The notes under the pieces: model-generated
What the model was told of the DNA's origin: nothing
The model's input: the letters and a program-made list of their open reading frames with translations, nothing else
Databases searched by the model: none
Assembly: GCA_965662565.1 (NCBI GenBank)
Contig: CBFIHS010000001.1
Span: 1 to 64,000 of the forward strand
Direction of reading: 5' to 3'
Length of the DNA stretch: 64,000 nt
Origin: UBA5109 sp965662565
Lineage (GTDB): Bacteria > Pseudomonadota > Gammaproteobacteria > Pseudomonadales > Pseudohongiellaceae
Shown here: positions 16,816 to 25,593 of the stretch, piece after piece
How the letters are laid out: every line of letters begins with the position of its first letter
How positions within the stretch are numbered: the first letter of the stretch is position 1
Made by a program: the position numbers and the translations under genes

Positions 16816-16819
16816 ATGA
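16712..16819 (+). CDS. Possible 35-aa leader ORF overlapping the GST start
   Basis: The frame starts at ATG 16712 and encodes MSLKTFQPTMIDV and so on, 35 aa, ending in a TGA that overlaps the GST ATG as ATGA. The GST start itself has only a weak ribosome site, so translational coupling is conceivable. The ORF has no clear Shine-Dalgarno of its own and no family, so it may be chance. Confidence 0.2.
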   Translation: MSLKTFQPTMIDVSLFAIDKTGPFISNSQQLGTIL

Positions 16820-17496
16820 GCGAAATTCAACTTTATATGGCTCCTGGAACCTGCGCCAAAGTAAGCTCAATTTTGCTTGAGGAAGCGGGTGTCGACTTCG
16901 AATCACGTGTGGTTCGCTTTATGAAAGGCGAACATAAATCCCCTGAATATAAGAAGCTTAATCCAAAAGGCAAAGTACCGGCTTTAGTAATTGACGGAGA
17001 AGTATTAACTGAAAATGTTGCGATCATTACTTATCTCAACCAGCTATTTCCAGAGGCGAATTTACTGCCTGCTACCTCAAGACCTTTTGAGCAAGCCCAG
17101 CAAATAGCAGACTTGGTTTTTTGCTCTGCAACTTTACATCCTCTGGTAACCAGAATTTGCAGACCCCCTGCTTTTGCAGGAATGGAAGCTGCCAAAGCGG
17201 TCTGGACCTTAGGCTGCGAAGCCATGGACGAATACTTCGACTTAATAAATAAACGCTTGCAAGATCAGCCTTGGTGGTACGGCGATCAGTGGAGCGCAAT
17301 GGATGCATACCTCTATTGGGTTTTCAGTCGCGTATGCGATGGCAACTATGCAGTAGAATCATATGGCAATTATGCAGACCACAAAACGCGTATGGAATTA
17401 AGACCTTCTGTGCAAAAGACCTTAGCCCGTGATGCAGAAGCACAAGCTGAACTTGAAGCCGAAGGCTTAGTTTTTACTCTTCCTAAAATACAATGA
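16816..17496 (+). CDS. Beta-class glutathione S-transferase / isomerase
   Basis: 226 aa. LYMAPGTCAKVSSILLEEAG has the Cys near residue 13 that marks bacterial beta-class GSTs. NPKGKVPALVIDGEVLTENVAIITYL carries the cis-Pro and glutathione-binding segment, with Asn where Ser is usual (ENVAI). The C-domain WWYGDQWSAMDAYLYW holds the N-cap region. In ring-cleavage operons such proteins isomerise maleyl to fumaryl intermediates using glutathione. Being next to the ring-cleavage dioxygenase and in a cluster with an FAH hydrolase, a maleylpyruvate/maleylacetoacetate-isomerase-like role is the best guess. It leads the rightward arm. Confidence 0.82.
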   Translation: MSEIQLYMAPGTCAKVSSILLEEAGVDFESRVVRFMKGEHKSPEYKKLNPKGKVPALVIDGEVLTENVAIITYLNQLFPEANLLPATSRPFEQAQQIADLVFCSATLHPLVTRICRPPAFAGMEAAKAVWTLGCEAMDEYFDLINKRLQDQPWWYGDQWSAMDAYLYWVFSRVCDGNYAVESYGNYADHKTRMELRPSVQKTLARDAEAQAELEAEGLVFTLPKIQ

Positions 17497-17521
17497 ATCT
17501 GAAATTTAAGTGAGAAAATAA

Positions 17522-18451
17522 ATGAATATTATCGGACTAGACTCTTTAGTCTTCGGGGTTGAAAACCTAAAAGATTGTGAACAGTACCTTATCGATTATG
17601 GCCTTAAATCAGTTGGTAATGGCGTTTTTGAGGCACTTGATGGCACCTCGGTTACTGTCTTTGCTAAAGATGACCCTGCTCTACCAGCGCCGCTTGAATC
17701 TGGCAGCATGCTAAGAAAGACAGTCTATGGAGTGGCAGATCAAGCTACTCTGGATACGATTCAAGCAGAGTTAAGCACTGACCGAGAAGTAAAAGTTCTT
17801 ACTGACGGTTCATTAGAAACTCTAGATGACCTTGGCTTTTGCTTGGGATTCCAAATAACAATCAGAAAAGAGTTACAACTTGCTGGTGAAAAAGTGAATG
17901 CTCCTGGCGACACTCCACAACGTGGTGTCAACGAAAATGGCGCAGACCCAAGCAGCAATCCCTTGCCGCGGACTTTATCGCATGTTGTCTACTTTGTACC
18001 TGACGTGAAAAAAGCTGAAGCTTTTTATACTAATCGCTTAGGTTTCACCTGTACCGATCGCTTTGTTGAACTAGGTCCTTTTCTTCGACCCGCAGGCTGC
18101 AGCGATCATCACACTTTATTTATGATACAAACTCCTCCCTTTTTACAAGGTTGTGAACATTTCACTTTCCATATGGGTGGACCAAGTGAGCTGCTTCAAG
18201 CCGGGACGCGTTTCGTTGAAAAAGGCTATGAATCTTTTTGGGGACCAGGCCGACATCTTTTCGGTTCAAACTGGTTCTGGTATTTTAACAGCCCATTTGG
18301 CTGTCACATTGAATACGATGCTGATATGGATCTTCATGACGAAAACTGGGTACCACGAGAAGCGAATGTTGGAACAGATACAACCCAATTATTTCTCTTT
18401 CAAGCCAAAGAAAAATGGTTCCCTGCTGGTGGCCCACCTCCTAAGAAGTAG
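17522..18451 (+). CDS. VOC-fold (type I extradiol) ring-cleavage dioxygenase
   Basis: 309 aa with two vicinal-oxygen-chelate modules: a degenerate one at residues 1-110 and a catalytic one from about 150. The probable Fe(II) ligands are His in LSHVVYFVPDV, His in CEHFTFHMGG, and Glu in FGCHIEYDADMD, the usual two-His-one-Glu set. Length and domain layout match extradiol dioxygenases that open catechols or, as in the LinE/PcpA branch, hydroquinones. It follows the GST by 25 bp and precedes the Rieske gene by 26 bp. It is the likely ring-opening step; which ring is cut is unknown. Confidence 0.8.
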   Translation: MNIIGLDSLVFGVENLKDCEQYLIDYGLKSVGNGVFEALDGTSVTVFAKDDPALPAPLESGSMLRKTVYGVADQATLDTIQAELSTDREVKVLTDGSLETLDDLGFCLGFQITIRKELQLAGEKVNAPGDTPQRGVNENGADPSSNPLPRTLSHVVYFVPDVKKAEAFYTNRLGFTCTDRFVELGPFLRPAGCSDHHTLFMIQTPPFLQGCEHFTFHMGGPSELLQAGTRFVEKGYESFWGPGRHLFGSNWFWYFNSPFGCHIEYDADMDLHDENWVPREANVGTDTTQLFLFQAKEKWFPAGGPPPKK

Positions 18452-18477
18452 ATAAAAGCAATTGGAGCGACACAGAC

Positions 18478-18849
18478 ATGACAAACAAGCCCCTAGCTCT
18501 TTGCAAGTTGCAAGAGATAGCAGATGGAGACTCAAGGGGCTTTGACCCTTTCGACGAAGGGCGTGACAGTGTTTTTGTTGTTCGACAAGGAAGTACTCTT
18601 AAAGCCTATCGAAATGACTGCCCACATTGGCCTGGCTCTCCGATGGCTTGGCGCAAGGACGCTTATCTAAGTTCAGATAAAAAGAATATAGCTTGCCACG
18701 GTCATGGCGCTGAATTCGAGATAGAAACCGGCCTCTGTATTAAAGGCCCATGCTTAGGTGATTCATTAAAAGCTGTGTCCGTTTACCTAGAAGCAGATGA
18801 AACAATTTACTTCTCGCCTGATGATGCCTTCGTCGAAATACTTAAGTAA
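18478..18849 (+). CDS. Rieske [2Fe-2S] ferredoxin-like protein
   Basis: 123 aa, a single Rieske domain. The cluster ligands are Cys-x-His in DCPHWPGSP and Cys-x-x-His in ACHGHGAEF, separated by about 30 residues, longer than the usual 16-18 because of a KDAYLSSDKKN insertion. Small soluble Rieske proteins act as electron carriers to oxygenases or reactivate ferrous extradiol dioxygenases. No Rieske oxygenase large subunit lies in the window, so reactivating the neighbouring VOC dioxygenase is a reasonable guess. Confidence 0.82.
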   Translation: MTNKPLALCKLQEIADGDSRGFDPFDEGRDSVFVVRQGSTLKAYRNDCPHWPGSPMAWRKDAYLSSDKKNIACHGHGAEFEIETGLCIKGPCLGDSLKAVSVYLEADETIYFSPDDAFVEILK

Positions 18850-18949
18850 ACTTGATCGCTCAAATAGACAGAGCTAAGGTCATGCCACCCTGCAATTTGT
18901 ATAATTTATAAAATAAATTCTTTCATCAATCTAACTAAATCAAAAAATT

Positions 18950-20914
18950 ATGTCAGAAAAACAGTCACAATCTACGCCCAAGCCTTTATGGTCAATGAGC
19001 CCAGAAAAAAAGTCCTCAACTGCCATATGGAAATTTGCTGAATCAACTCAAAGCTTTCATAAGGCTGAACCAGACGATTATAGTGCCCTGCTCGATTGGT
19101 CGATAAAGTCTCCGAGTGATTTCTACTCATCGCTTTGGGACTTTTTAGAGATTGTAGGTGACAAGGGTGAAGCATCTTATATTGGCGATGCAGATATGCG
19201 TAAGGTGCAGTTTTATCCAGAAGCCCGCCTAAATTACGCAGAGAACTTATTGCAAAATGCCGACGATCGATTAGCCATAATCGCTCATATTGATAATGGA
19301 ACTAGAAGAACCATTACTCGCAAAGAATTGTATGATGAAGTTTCTAGAACTGTGCAAGCGCTTAAAGCTGAAGGTGTTGAAGAAGGCGATCGAGTTGCTG
19401 GCATAGTCACTAATGATATTGAAGCAATTACAGCTTACCTAGCCTGTTCTGCGATAGGCGCAATCTGGTCGTCATGTTCTCCAGATTTTGGACCTGCTGC
19501 AGCCAGCGATCGAATTTGCCAAGTCTCTCCTAAGGTACTGCTCAGTGTATCTAGTTACCATTATGCTGGTAAGGTATTCGACATCAGCAGCACTATAAAG
19601 ACCGTTTCTGCTGGTTGCGATCTCACTCGGGTAATCATAATCGGAGAAGAGATTTCGGATGACTTAAGTGATCTAGCCTGCATTACTTTTAATGAATGGT
19701 TGAGGCCTTTTAAAGCTGAAGTCATAGACTTTAATCGGCTGCCTTATGATGCTCCTTTGATCATTATGTTTTCATCTGGGACGACTGGCCAACCCAAATG
19801 CATTACGCATTCGGCTATGGGGCTTCTTATTCAACATAAAAAAGAATTGATTCTCCATTGTGACCTGAAGAAAGAAGGCCGCTTTTTTTATTTTACGACC
19901 TGCGGTTGGATGATGTGGAACTGGTTGGTATCCGGACTTTCAGTTGAAGCCACTCTTGTAACTTATGACGGCAACCCTTTTTATCCAAAGGCTGAACGCT
20001 TAGTAGACCTAATTGATCAGGAAGATATTTCAGTCTTTGGTACTTCTGCCAAATACATTGATGCTTGTAATAATTTCAAACTGGAACCCAAAGAGACACA
20101 CAAACTGGAAAGTCTTCGTTTAATTCTTTCTACCGGTTCGCCTCTCATTCCTTCTAGTTTTGAGTACATCTATAAAAGCTGGAAACAAGATGTTCAACTT
20201 GCCTCTATTTCTGGCGGCACCGATATTTGCGCCTGCTTTTTAGGCGGAAACCCAATACTTCCAGTCTACACCGGAGAGTTACAATGCAGTTTCTTAGGTA
20301 TGGATGTGGATGTGGTTGATGATGATTGCGTGCCAATTGATGGCGACGCAGGTGAATTCATTTGCCGGAACGCTCATCTTAGTATGCCCTTAGGATTTTG
20401 GGGTGATAAAGATGGCTCCCGCTATCAAGATGCTTATTTTAACCGCTTCCCAGGCCTCTGGGCTCATGGAGACTTTGTCGAGAAACGCGCTACTGGCGGC
20501 TATATAATTCATGGCCGTTCGGATACCACCCTCAACCCAGGTGGCGTTCGTATCGGAACAGCTGAAATTTATCGTCAAGTTGAAACCATCTCAGAAGTAA
20601 AAGAAAGTATAGCCATTGGACAAAACTGGGAAGGCGATCAGCGTGTTGTACTTTTTGTTACTTTGCAAGAAAGTCAAGAGCTTAACGAGGATCTCATCTC
20701 AAAAATTAAACACAAAATTCGTATAGGGGCGACTCCTAGACACGTGCCTGCTAAAATAATCTCGATTGCTGAGATCCCTAGAACCCGTTCAGGAAAAATT
20801 TCAGAAATTGCTGTGCGTGACACAATTCATGGCAAGGCAATCAAAAATGCTGCTTCCTTAGCCAACCCTGAAAGCTTGGATTTGTATAAAAATCTTGCAG
20901 CCTTAGAAAATTAA
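18950..20914 (+). CDS. Acetoacetyl-CoA synthetase
   Basis: 654 aa, the expected length for acetoacetate-CoA ligase, a member of the ANL adenylating superfamily. The N-terminal cap has SALLDWSIKSPSDFYSSLWDF. The AMP-binding loop is MFSSGTTGQPKCITHS, the hinge region is GRSDTTLNPGGVRIGTAEIY, and the catalytic Lys is in TRSGKISEIAVRDTI. It converts acetoacetate, ATP and CoA to acetoacetyl-CoA in the cytoplasm. With thiolase next to it, and an FAH-family hydrolase in the opposite arm, it links ring cleavage to acetyl-CoA. Confidence 0.92.
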   Translation: MSEKQSQSTPKPLWSMSPEKKSSTAIWKFAESTQSFHKAEPDDYSALLDWSIKSPSDFYSSLWDFLEIVGDKGEASYIGDADMRKVQFYPEARLNYAENLLQNADDRLAIIAHIDNGTRRTITRKELYDEVSRTVQALKAEGVEEGDRVAGIVTNDIEAITAYLACSAIGAIWSSCSPDFGPAAASDRICQVSPKVLLSVSSYHYAGKVFDISSTIKTVSAGCDLTRVIIIGEEISDDLSDLACITFNEWLRPFKAEVIDFNRLPYDAPLIIMFSSGTTGQPKCITHSAMGLLIQHKKELILHCDLKKEGRFFYFTTCGWMMWNWLVSGLSVEATLVTYDGNPFYPKAERLVDLIDQEDISVFGTSAKYIDACNNFKLEPKETHKLESLRLILSTGSPLIPSSFEYIYKSWKQDVQLASISGGTDICACFLGGNPILPVYTGELQCSFLGMDVDVVDDDCVPIDGDAGEFICRNAHLSMPLGFWGDKDGSRYQDAYFNRFPGLWAHGDFVEKRATGGYIIHGRSDTTLNPGGVRIGTAEIYRQVETISEVKESIAIGQNWEGDQRVVLFVTLQESQELNEDLISKIKHKIRIGATPRHVPAKIISIAEIPRTRSGKISEIAVRDTIHGKAIKNAASLANPESLDLYKNLAALEN

Positions 20915-20940
20915 CTTTATCTAATTATAAGAGAATTAAA

Positions 20941-22113
20941 ATGGTCGCCATTGTTTCAGCTGTTCGTACCCCTATCGGAAAATTTGGTGGAACACTTGCA
21001 AGTGTTTCAGCACAAGATCTTGGCACAATAGTTATTAAAGAGTTGCTTGTACGTTCAGGTTGCTCTGCTGAAGTAATTGATGAAGTTATTCTTGGCAATG
21101 TGCTTGCCGCTGGGCTTGGGCAGGGTCCAGCCAGACAAGCCGCTATCAATGCTGGTTTAGCTATTTCTACTCCCGCAATGTCCATTAACAACCTTTGCGG
21201 CTCAGGTTTAAAGGCCGTCAATCTTGCTGTAGCAATGATTGAAAGTGGCCAAGCTGATGTCGTCATTGCTGGCGGAATGGAGAATATGAGTTCTGCTGCC
21301 TACGTACTGCCTAAGGCTCGCTGGGGACAACGCCTTGGTAATGGCGAACTCATAGACAGTCTACTATGTGATGGTTTAACCGATGCTTTTGATGGCTGCC
21401 ATATGGGCATAACTGCTGAAAGAGTTGCCGAAAAATATAATATTTCACGCACAGAACAAGATGCGTTTGCAGCCCAGAGTCAACAGCGCACCCAACAAGC
21501 AATAGAGAGCGAACGATTCAAAGATGAAATTGTTCCTGTGAATATCCCTCAAAGAAGAGGTGATGATATTGAATTTTCAATTGATGAATTTCCTCGCAAA
21601 GACGTTACGGCTGAAAGTCTTTCTTCCCTGAAGCCAGCCTTTGATAAAGCAGGCTCTGTTACCGCTGCGAATGCATCTGGAATCAATGATGGTGCTGCCG
21701 CACTTTTACTAATGTCCGATGCCAAAGCCAAACAATTGGGTTTAAAACCCATGGCAGAAATTATCGGTACAGCGTCAACTGGTGTTGATCCAAAAATTAT
21801 GGGAATCGGCCCAATTACTGCCATTCAAAAATGCCTACAAAAAAGTAGTCTGTCATTAGATCAAATCGATTTAGTCGAGCTTAATGAAGCTTTCGCGGCG
21901 CAGTCTCTTGCTGTTTGTAAAGAGCTTAATCTTGATAATGAAATCGTTAACGTCAATGGCGGCGCAATTGCACTTGGTCATCCGATTGGTGCGAGTGGCG
22001 CGAGAATTTTAGTTAGCTTGATTCATGAAATGCAAAAACGCCAGCTCACTCACGGCCTTGCTTCACTTTGTGTTGGCGGGGGTATGGGCGTCGCGACAAT
22101 AATCAAAATGTAA
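20941..22113 (+). CDS. Acetyl-CoA acetyltransferase (thiolase)
   Basis: 390 aa type II thiolase. The nucleophilic Cys is in SINNLCGSGLKAVN near residue 86, the catalytic His in NGGAIALGHPIGASGARI and the second Cys in LCVGGGMGVATI at the C-terminus. All residues are intact. It cleaves acetoacetyl-CoA to two acetyl-CoA and lies 26 bp after the synthetase that makes its substrate. The upstream AGAGAATTAAA gives only a modest ribosome site, suggesting coupling. It ends the rightward arm. Confidence 0.93.
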   Translation: MVAIVSAVRTPIGKFGGTLASVSAQDLGTIVIKELLVRSGCSAEVIDEVILGNVLAAGLGQGPARQAAINAGLAISTPAMSINNLCGSGLKAVNLAVAMIESGQADVVIAGGMENMSSAAYVLPKARWGQRLGNGELIDSLLCDGLTDAFDGCHMGITAERVAEKYNISRTEQDAFAAQSQQRTQQAIESERFKDEIVPVNIPQRRGDDIEFSIDEFPRKDVTAESLSSLKPAFDKAGSVTAANASGINDGAAALLLMSDAKAKQLGLKPMAEIIGTASTGVDPKIMGIGPITAIQKCLQKSSLSLDQIDLVELNEAFAAQSLAVCKELNLDNEIVNVNGGAIALGHPIGASGARILVSLIHEMQKRQLTHGLASLCVGGGMGVATIIKM

Positions 22114-22122
22114 GAAATATCT

Positions 22123-22836
22123 TTATTGATTTATCGCGTCGATCACAACAATTTCACAAGCATCTAAGGCAGTAATTGTGAAACTACTGCTTTTGCGAAT
22201 CTCCGCACCATCACCTTTACTTAGGCTTGTCTTGCCATCGGCATCACGTAATTCAAAACGACCTGCCGAGGCCAGAACATAAGCCTGATGATCAATCTTA
22301 TGTTCAATCACAGAACCTTTAGCCATTCTTCCTCCAAAAATTCTCGCTTCTTGATTAATGAATAAGGCTTTGCCTTTGTCTTCTGGATAACCTGAAACCA
22401 CTAGCGGCAAAGTATCCTCTACCAAGGCATCCGGAAATGCTTTACTTTCCCAGCGTGGACTAACATTGTGCTTATTCGTTTCTATCCATATTTGATAGAA
22501 AATTGCCGGGCTTTTGCCAAGATTATATTCCGAGTGAACAATACCTTTACCAGCGCTCATCACCTGAACTTCACCACTTTTTGTCACGCCTTTATTCCCA
22601 GCATTATCCTGATGCGTTATAGCGCCAGATCGAACATAACTGATAATTTCCATGTTCCTATGGGGGTGACCGGGAAACCCTGTACCTTGTTTAACCCAAT
22701 CATCGTTTATAACACGAAGTGTGCCAAAGCCCATACGCTTAGGGTTGTGGTAATTCGCAAAACTAAAATGATGATTAGATTTGAGCCAGCCATGATTGCC
22801 TTTACCTAATGTACTGTATGGATAGAGAGTGATCAT
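22123..22836 (-). CDS. Pirin-family bicupin protein
   Basis: 237 aa. The pirin metal site is in the N-terminal cupin: FPGHPHRNMEIISYVRSG gives two His, with further ligands in AITHQDN and GKGIVHSEYN. This matches bacterial pirins such as YhhW, which have quercetin 2,3-dioxygenase activity in vitro; the true substrate is generally unknown. It converges on the thiolase gene with only 9 bp between stops, so it is a separate unit and not clearly part of the catabolic arm. Confidence 0.85.
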   Translation of the reverse strand: MITLYPYSTLGKGNHGWLKSNHHFSFANYHNPKRMGFGTLRVINDDWVKQGTGFPGHPHRNMEIISYVRSGAITHQDNAGNKGVTKSGEVQVMSAGKGIVHSEYNLGKSPAIFYQIWIETNKHNVSPRWESKAFPDALVEDTLPLVVSGYPEDKGKALFINQEARIFGGRMAKGSVIEHKIDHQAYVLASAGRFELRDADGKTSLSKGDGAEIRKSSSFTITALDACEIVVIDAINQ

Positions 22837-22945
22837 TCGCTTTGCATTACCTTCGATTTATTCAAATTTTTCCTAACAATTAACAATAAAAGTACTTCTG
22901 ACAATAGCAGAAAAATTAAGTACTTTTTAGCGTTATAAAGAGCCT

Positions 22946-23551
22946 TCAGCGCACAAAAGAACCATCGTCAAAAATTCCACTAAGATGGCAAGCCAATCCT
23001 TGCTCGGCCGCCGCTTCTTCCAGAGCCTTGAATTCTTCGTAGTAATTATCATCAGAACGGTAACGCACTACTTCGGCAAAGCCCTCAGCGACTAATGTTC
23101 GCTCAACCATTTTGCCATCTGCGTAGACATACCTTAATAACCTGCCATAAGGATCTCGATCAGTTTCATCTCGCTCTAAGCTCAATACTTTACCTTCCAC
23201 TAATCGTCTGTTCGCTAGACTGGCCTGTTGATAGCAAGCTTCACCGAATTCTGGGGCGTTAACACCAACATAACGAATCCTTTCTACTTCTCCATTGATA
23301 AAGACATCAATCGTATCACCATCAATTACCCGTCGTAGCTCTACTTTTTGTTCCTGAGAATCTGAAAAGTTCGAACTTTGGGATGCGGCTCCAGCAGGAC
23401 CTTGAGCAAGATCTGCAGCACGATCAAGAGATGCATAGAAAAAGGGTTGAAGATATCGCAGCAGAAGGCTGTTTTCCTTTGGAGTAAGCGTGTACTGACT
23501 AAGAACAACGAGCAGTGCCGCAATCAGAATAACAATAATTACAGATTTCAT
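22946..23551 (-). CDS. Membrane-anchored thermonuclease (SNase-like)
   Basis: 201 aa. An N-terminal hydrophobic segment (VIIVILIAALLVVLSQY) acts as anchor or signal. After a linker, the staphylococcal-nuclease domain runs from about residue 70: RRVIDGDTIDVFING, RIRYVGVNAPEFGE (Arg and Glu of the active site) and DRDPYGRLLRYVY (second Arg), then LVAEGFAEV. The Ca-binding Asp in DGDTI is present. Likely a periplasmic or surface nuclease that digests DNA or RNA. It is divergent from the ABC exporter gene. Confidence 0.85.
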   Translation of the reverse strand: MKSVIIVILIAALLVVLSQYTLTPKENSLLLRYLQPFFYASLDRAADLAQGPAGAASQSSNFSDSQEQKVELRRVIDGDTIDVFINGEVERIRYVGVNAPEFGEACYQQASLANRRLVEGKVLSLERDETDRDPYGRLLRYVYADGKMVERTLVAEGFAEVVRYRSDDNYYEEFKALEEAAAEQGLACHLSGIFDDGSFVR

Positions 23552-23622
23552 TCACAATAAGTTACCAGCAAAGTGTTATTCTATACAGCCATTAGTCTTA
23601 CAAATTTTAACTAGGTCTCTTT

Positions 23623-25452
23623 TTGCAAACCGATTCACCCAAGAAAAGTCTGGGAAAGTTTTTTTCCGCCTTCAAGTACAGTCGTATCGCAATCCAGCTA
23701 GTCTGGAGTACCAGTGGCGCACTAACAGTTGTTATGGGACTTACGACCCTCATTACCGGCATACTACCCGCTGCAATTGCCTTGGTTGGTGGCTTCATCG
23801 TTGATGCCGTAGTCACCGCGATCAATGCAAGCGGGGAAGCTCAAGATGCCGCCACTATGCGTGCATTATATTTTGTACTGCTCGAAGCCGGACTCGTAAT
23901 TATTGTTTCAGCCGCACAGCGAATCAATACCGTTTCTCAATCAATTCTTCGCGTTCTCCTAGGTAACAAAATCAATGTGATGATTTTGGAGAAAGCCTTG
24001 ACCCTTGAACTTTCAGATTTTGAGGACTCTGAGTTTTATGACAAGCTTACTCGCGCACGTCGTGAAGCTTCCAGTAGGCCACTCAGTCTCGTTATTAAAA
24101 CCTTTGACCTGATCCGCAACATGATCTCTTTATTAACCATCGCCACTTTCCTCTTGCAGTTTTCTCCTTATGCCGTTTTATTATTAATCGCTGCGGGTAT
24201 TCCAGCTTTCGTTGCAGAAGCGAAATTCTCAGGCGAAGCCTTTAGAATTTATCGGAGACGTTCTGCTGAAAGACGCATGCAACTCTACTTAGAAATGGTT
24301 TTATCACGTGAAGATGGCGTCAAAGAGGTTAAGCTGCTTGATCTCGGCAGACTATTCCTTAACCGCTACATCGGCATTTTTAAGAAAATTTATCGCGAAG
24401 ATCGTAATCTGGTTTTACGCCGAGGATTCTGGGGTTTTGTTCTTGGCACATTTGCAAGTGCTGCCTTTTATTTTGCTTATGGCTGGGTCGCCTTAGCAGC
24501 AATTGCAGCGACTATCACGATAGGTCAAATGACCATGTATATTGCTCAATTTCGCCTTGGTCAAAATGCAGTGAGTGACAGCTTAAATTCTGTAAATGGT
24601 ATGTATGAAGATAACTTATACCTCTCTACTCTGACCGAATACTTAAATCACAAAGTGCCTGAAGCTAGTGGCGATAAAACAATAGGGCCCAATTCTTCCG
24701 ATGGCATCCGTTTTGAAAACGTTAGTTTTTATTATCCAGGATCCACCACCCCTGCAATCAAAAATTTAAACCTGCACATCAAGCCTGGAGAAAGCTTAGC
24801 CATGGTGGGTGAAAACGGCAGCGGCAAAACCACCCTTATCAAACTACTTACTCGCTTATACTCGCCGAGCGAAGGAAATATCTATCTTGAAGGACTCAAT
24901 CTTAATGATTGGGATATAAGCAGTTTACGAGCAAAAGTTGGTGTAATCTTCCAAGACTTCGCCCGCTATCAACTTTTAGTTGGAGAAAATATCGGTATCG
25001 GTGATGTATCGAACATCAACGAAAAGAATCAAGTTACAAGTGCTGCGGCAAAGGGCATGGCTGATAGTTTTATTAAAGATATGCCTGATCAATACAATAC
25101 CCAGCTAGGAACTTGGTTTAATCAAGGTAAAGAGTTATCTGGTGGTCAATGGCAAAAAATTGCTCTTTCAAGAGCCTTTATGCGCAGTCAGGCTGACATC
25201 TTAATATTGGATGAACCCACTGCAGCAATTGATGCGCGCGCTGAAGCTGAAATCTTCTCGCACTTTGGAGAGCTTACCTCTAATAAAATTTCTATTATTA
25301 TTTCGCATCGCTTTTCAACTGTAAGGATGGCACACCATATTATCGTGCTCGAAAAAGGCGAAATTTCTGAACAAGGTAGTCATCAAGAGTTAATCAAACT
25401 TGATGGACATTATGCTACCCTCTTCCACTTACAGGCTCAGGGTTACCAATAA
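23623..25452 (+). CDS. ABC exporter, fused permease and ATPase
   Basis: 609 aa half-transporter. Residues 30-330 form about six membrane helices; the ATPase starts near residue 365. Walker A is VGENGSGKTTLIKLL, the Q-loop is VGVIFQDFARYQL, the signature is LSGGQWQKIALSRA, Walker B is ADILILDEPTAAID, and the switch His is in IISHRFSTVRMAHH. It probably works as a homodimer exporting a lipid, peptide or drug. The frame starts with TTG at 23623 behind a TAGG site; no ATG occurs before the first helix, so a TTG start is favoured. Substrate unknown. Confidence 0.85.
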   Translation: MQTDSPKKSLGKFFSAFKYSRIAIQLVWSTSGALTVVMGLTTLITGILPAAIALVGGFIVDAVVTAINASGEAQDAATMRALYFVLLEAGLVIIVSAAQRINTVSQSILRVLLGNKINVMILEKALTLELSDFEDSEFYDKLTRARREASSRPLSLVIKTFDLIRNMISLLTIATFLLQFSPYAVLLLIAAGIPAFVAEAKFSGEAFRIYRRRSAERRMQLYLEMVLSREDGVKEVKLLDLGRLFLNRYIGIFKKIYREDRNLVLRRGFWGFVLGTFASAAFYFAYGWVALAAIAATITIGQMTMYIAQFRLGQNAVSDSLNSVNGMYEDNLYLSTLTEYLNHKVPEASGDKTIGPNSSDGIRFENVSFYYPGSTTPAIKNLNLHIKPGESLAMVGENGSGKTTLIKLLTRLYSPSEGNIYLEGLNLNDWDISSLRAKVGVIFQDFARYQLLVGENIGIGDVSNINEKNQVTSAAAKGMADSFIKDMPDQYNTQLGTWFNQGKELSGGQWQKIALSRAFMRSQADILILDEPTAAIDARAEAEIFSHFGELTSNKISIIISHRFSTVRMAHHIIVLEKGEISEQGSHQELIKLDGHYATLFHLQAQGYQ

Positions 25453-25593
25453 AAATAGTTAAGCGAAATTTCACAACTCAAAGTGTAAAAGCAAAATATA
25501 ACTCTGTTGTTAAAATCACTTACTCTATAGATCGCGCCCTATAAATCGCACCCTATAAAGAGTACAAAAAAGACATAAAGTTGCTTACATACT

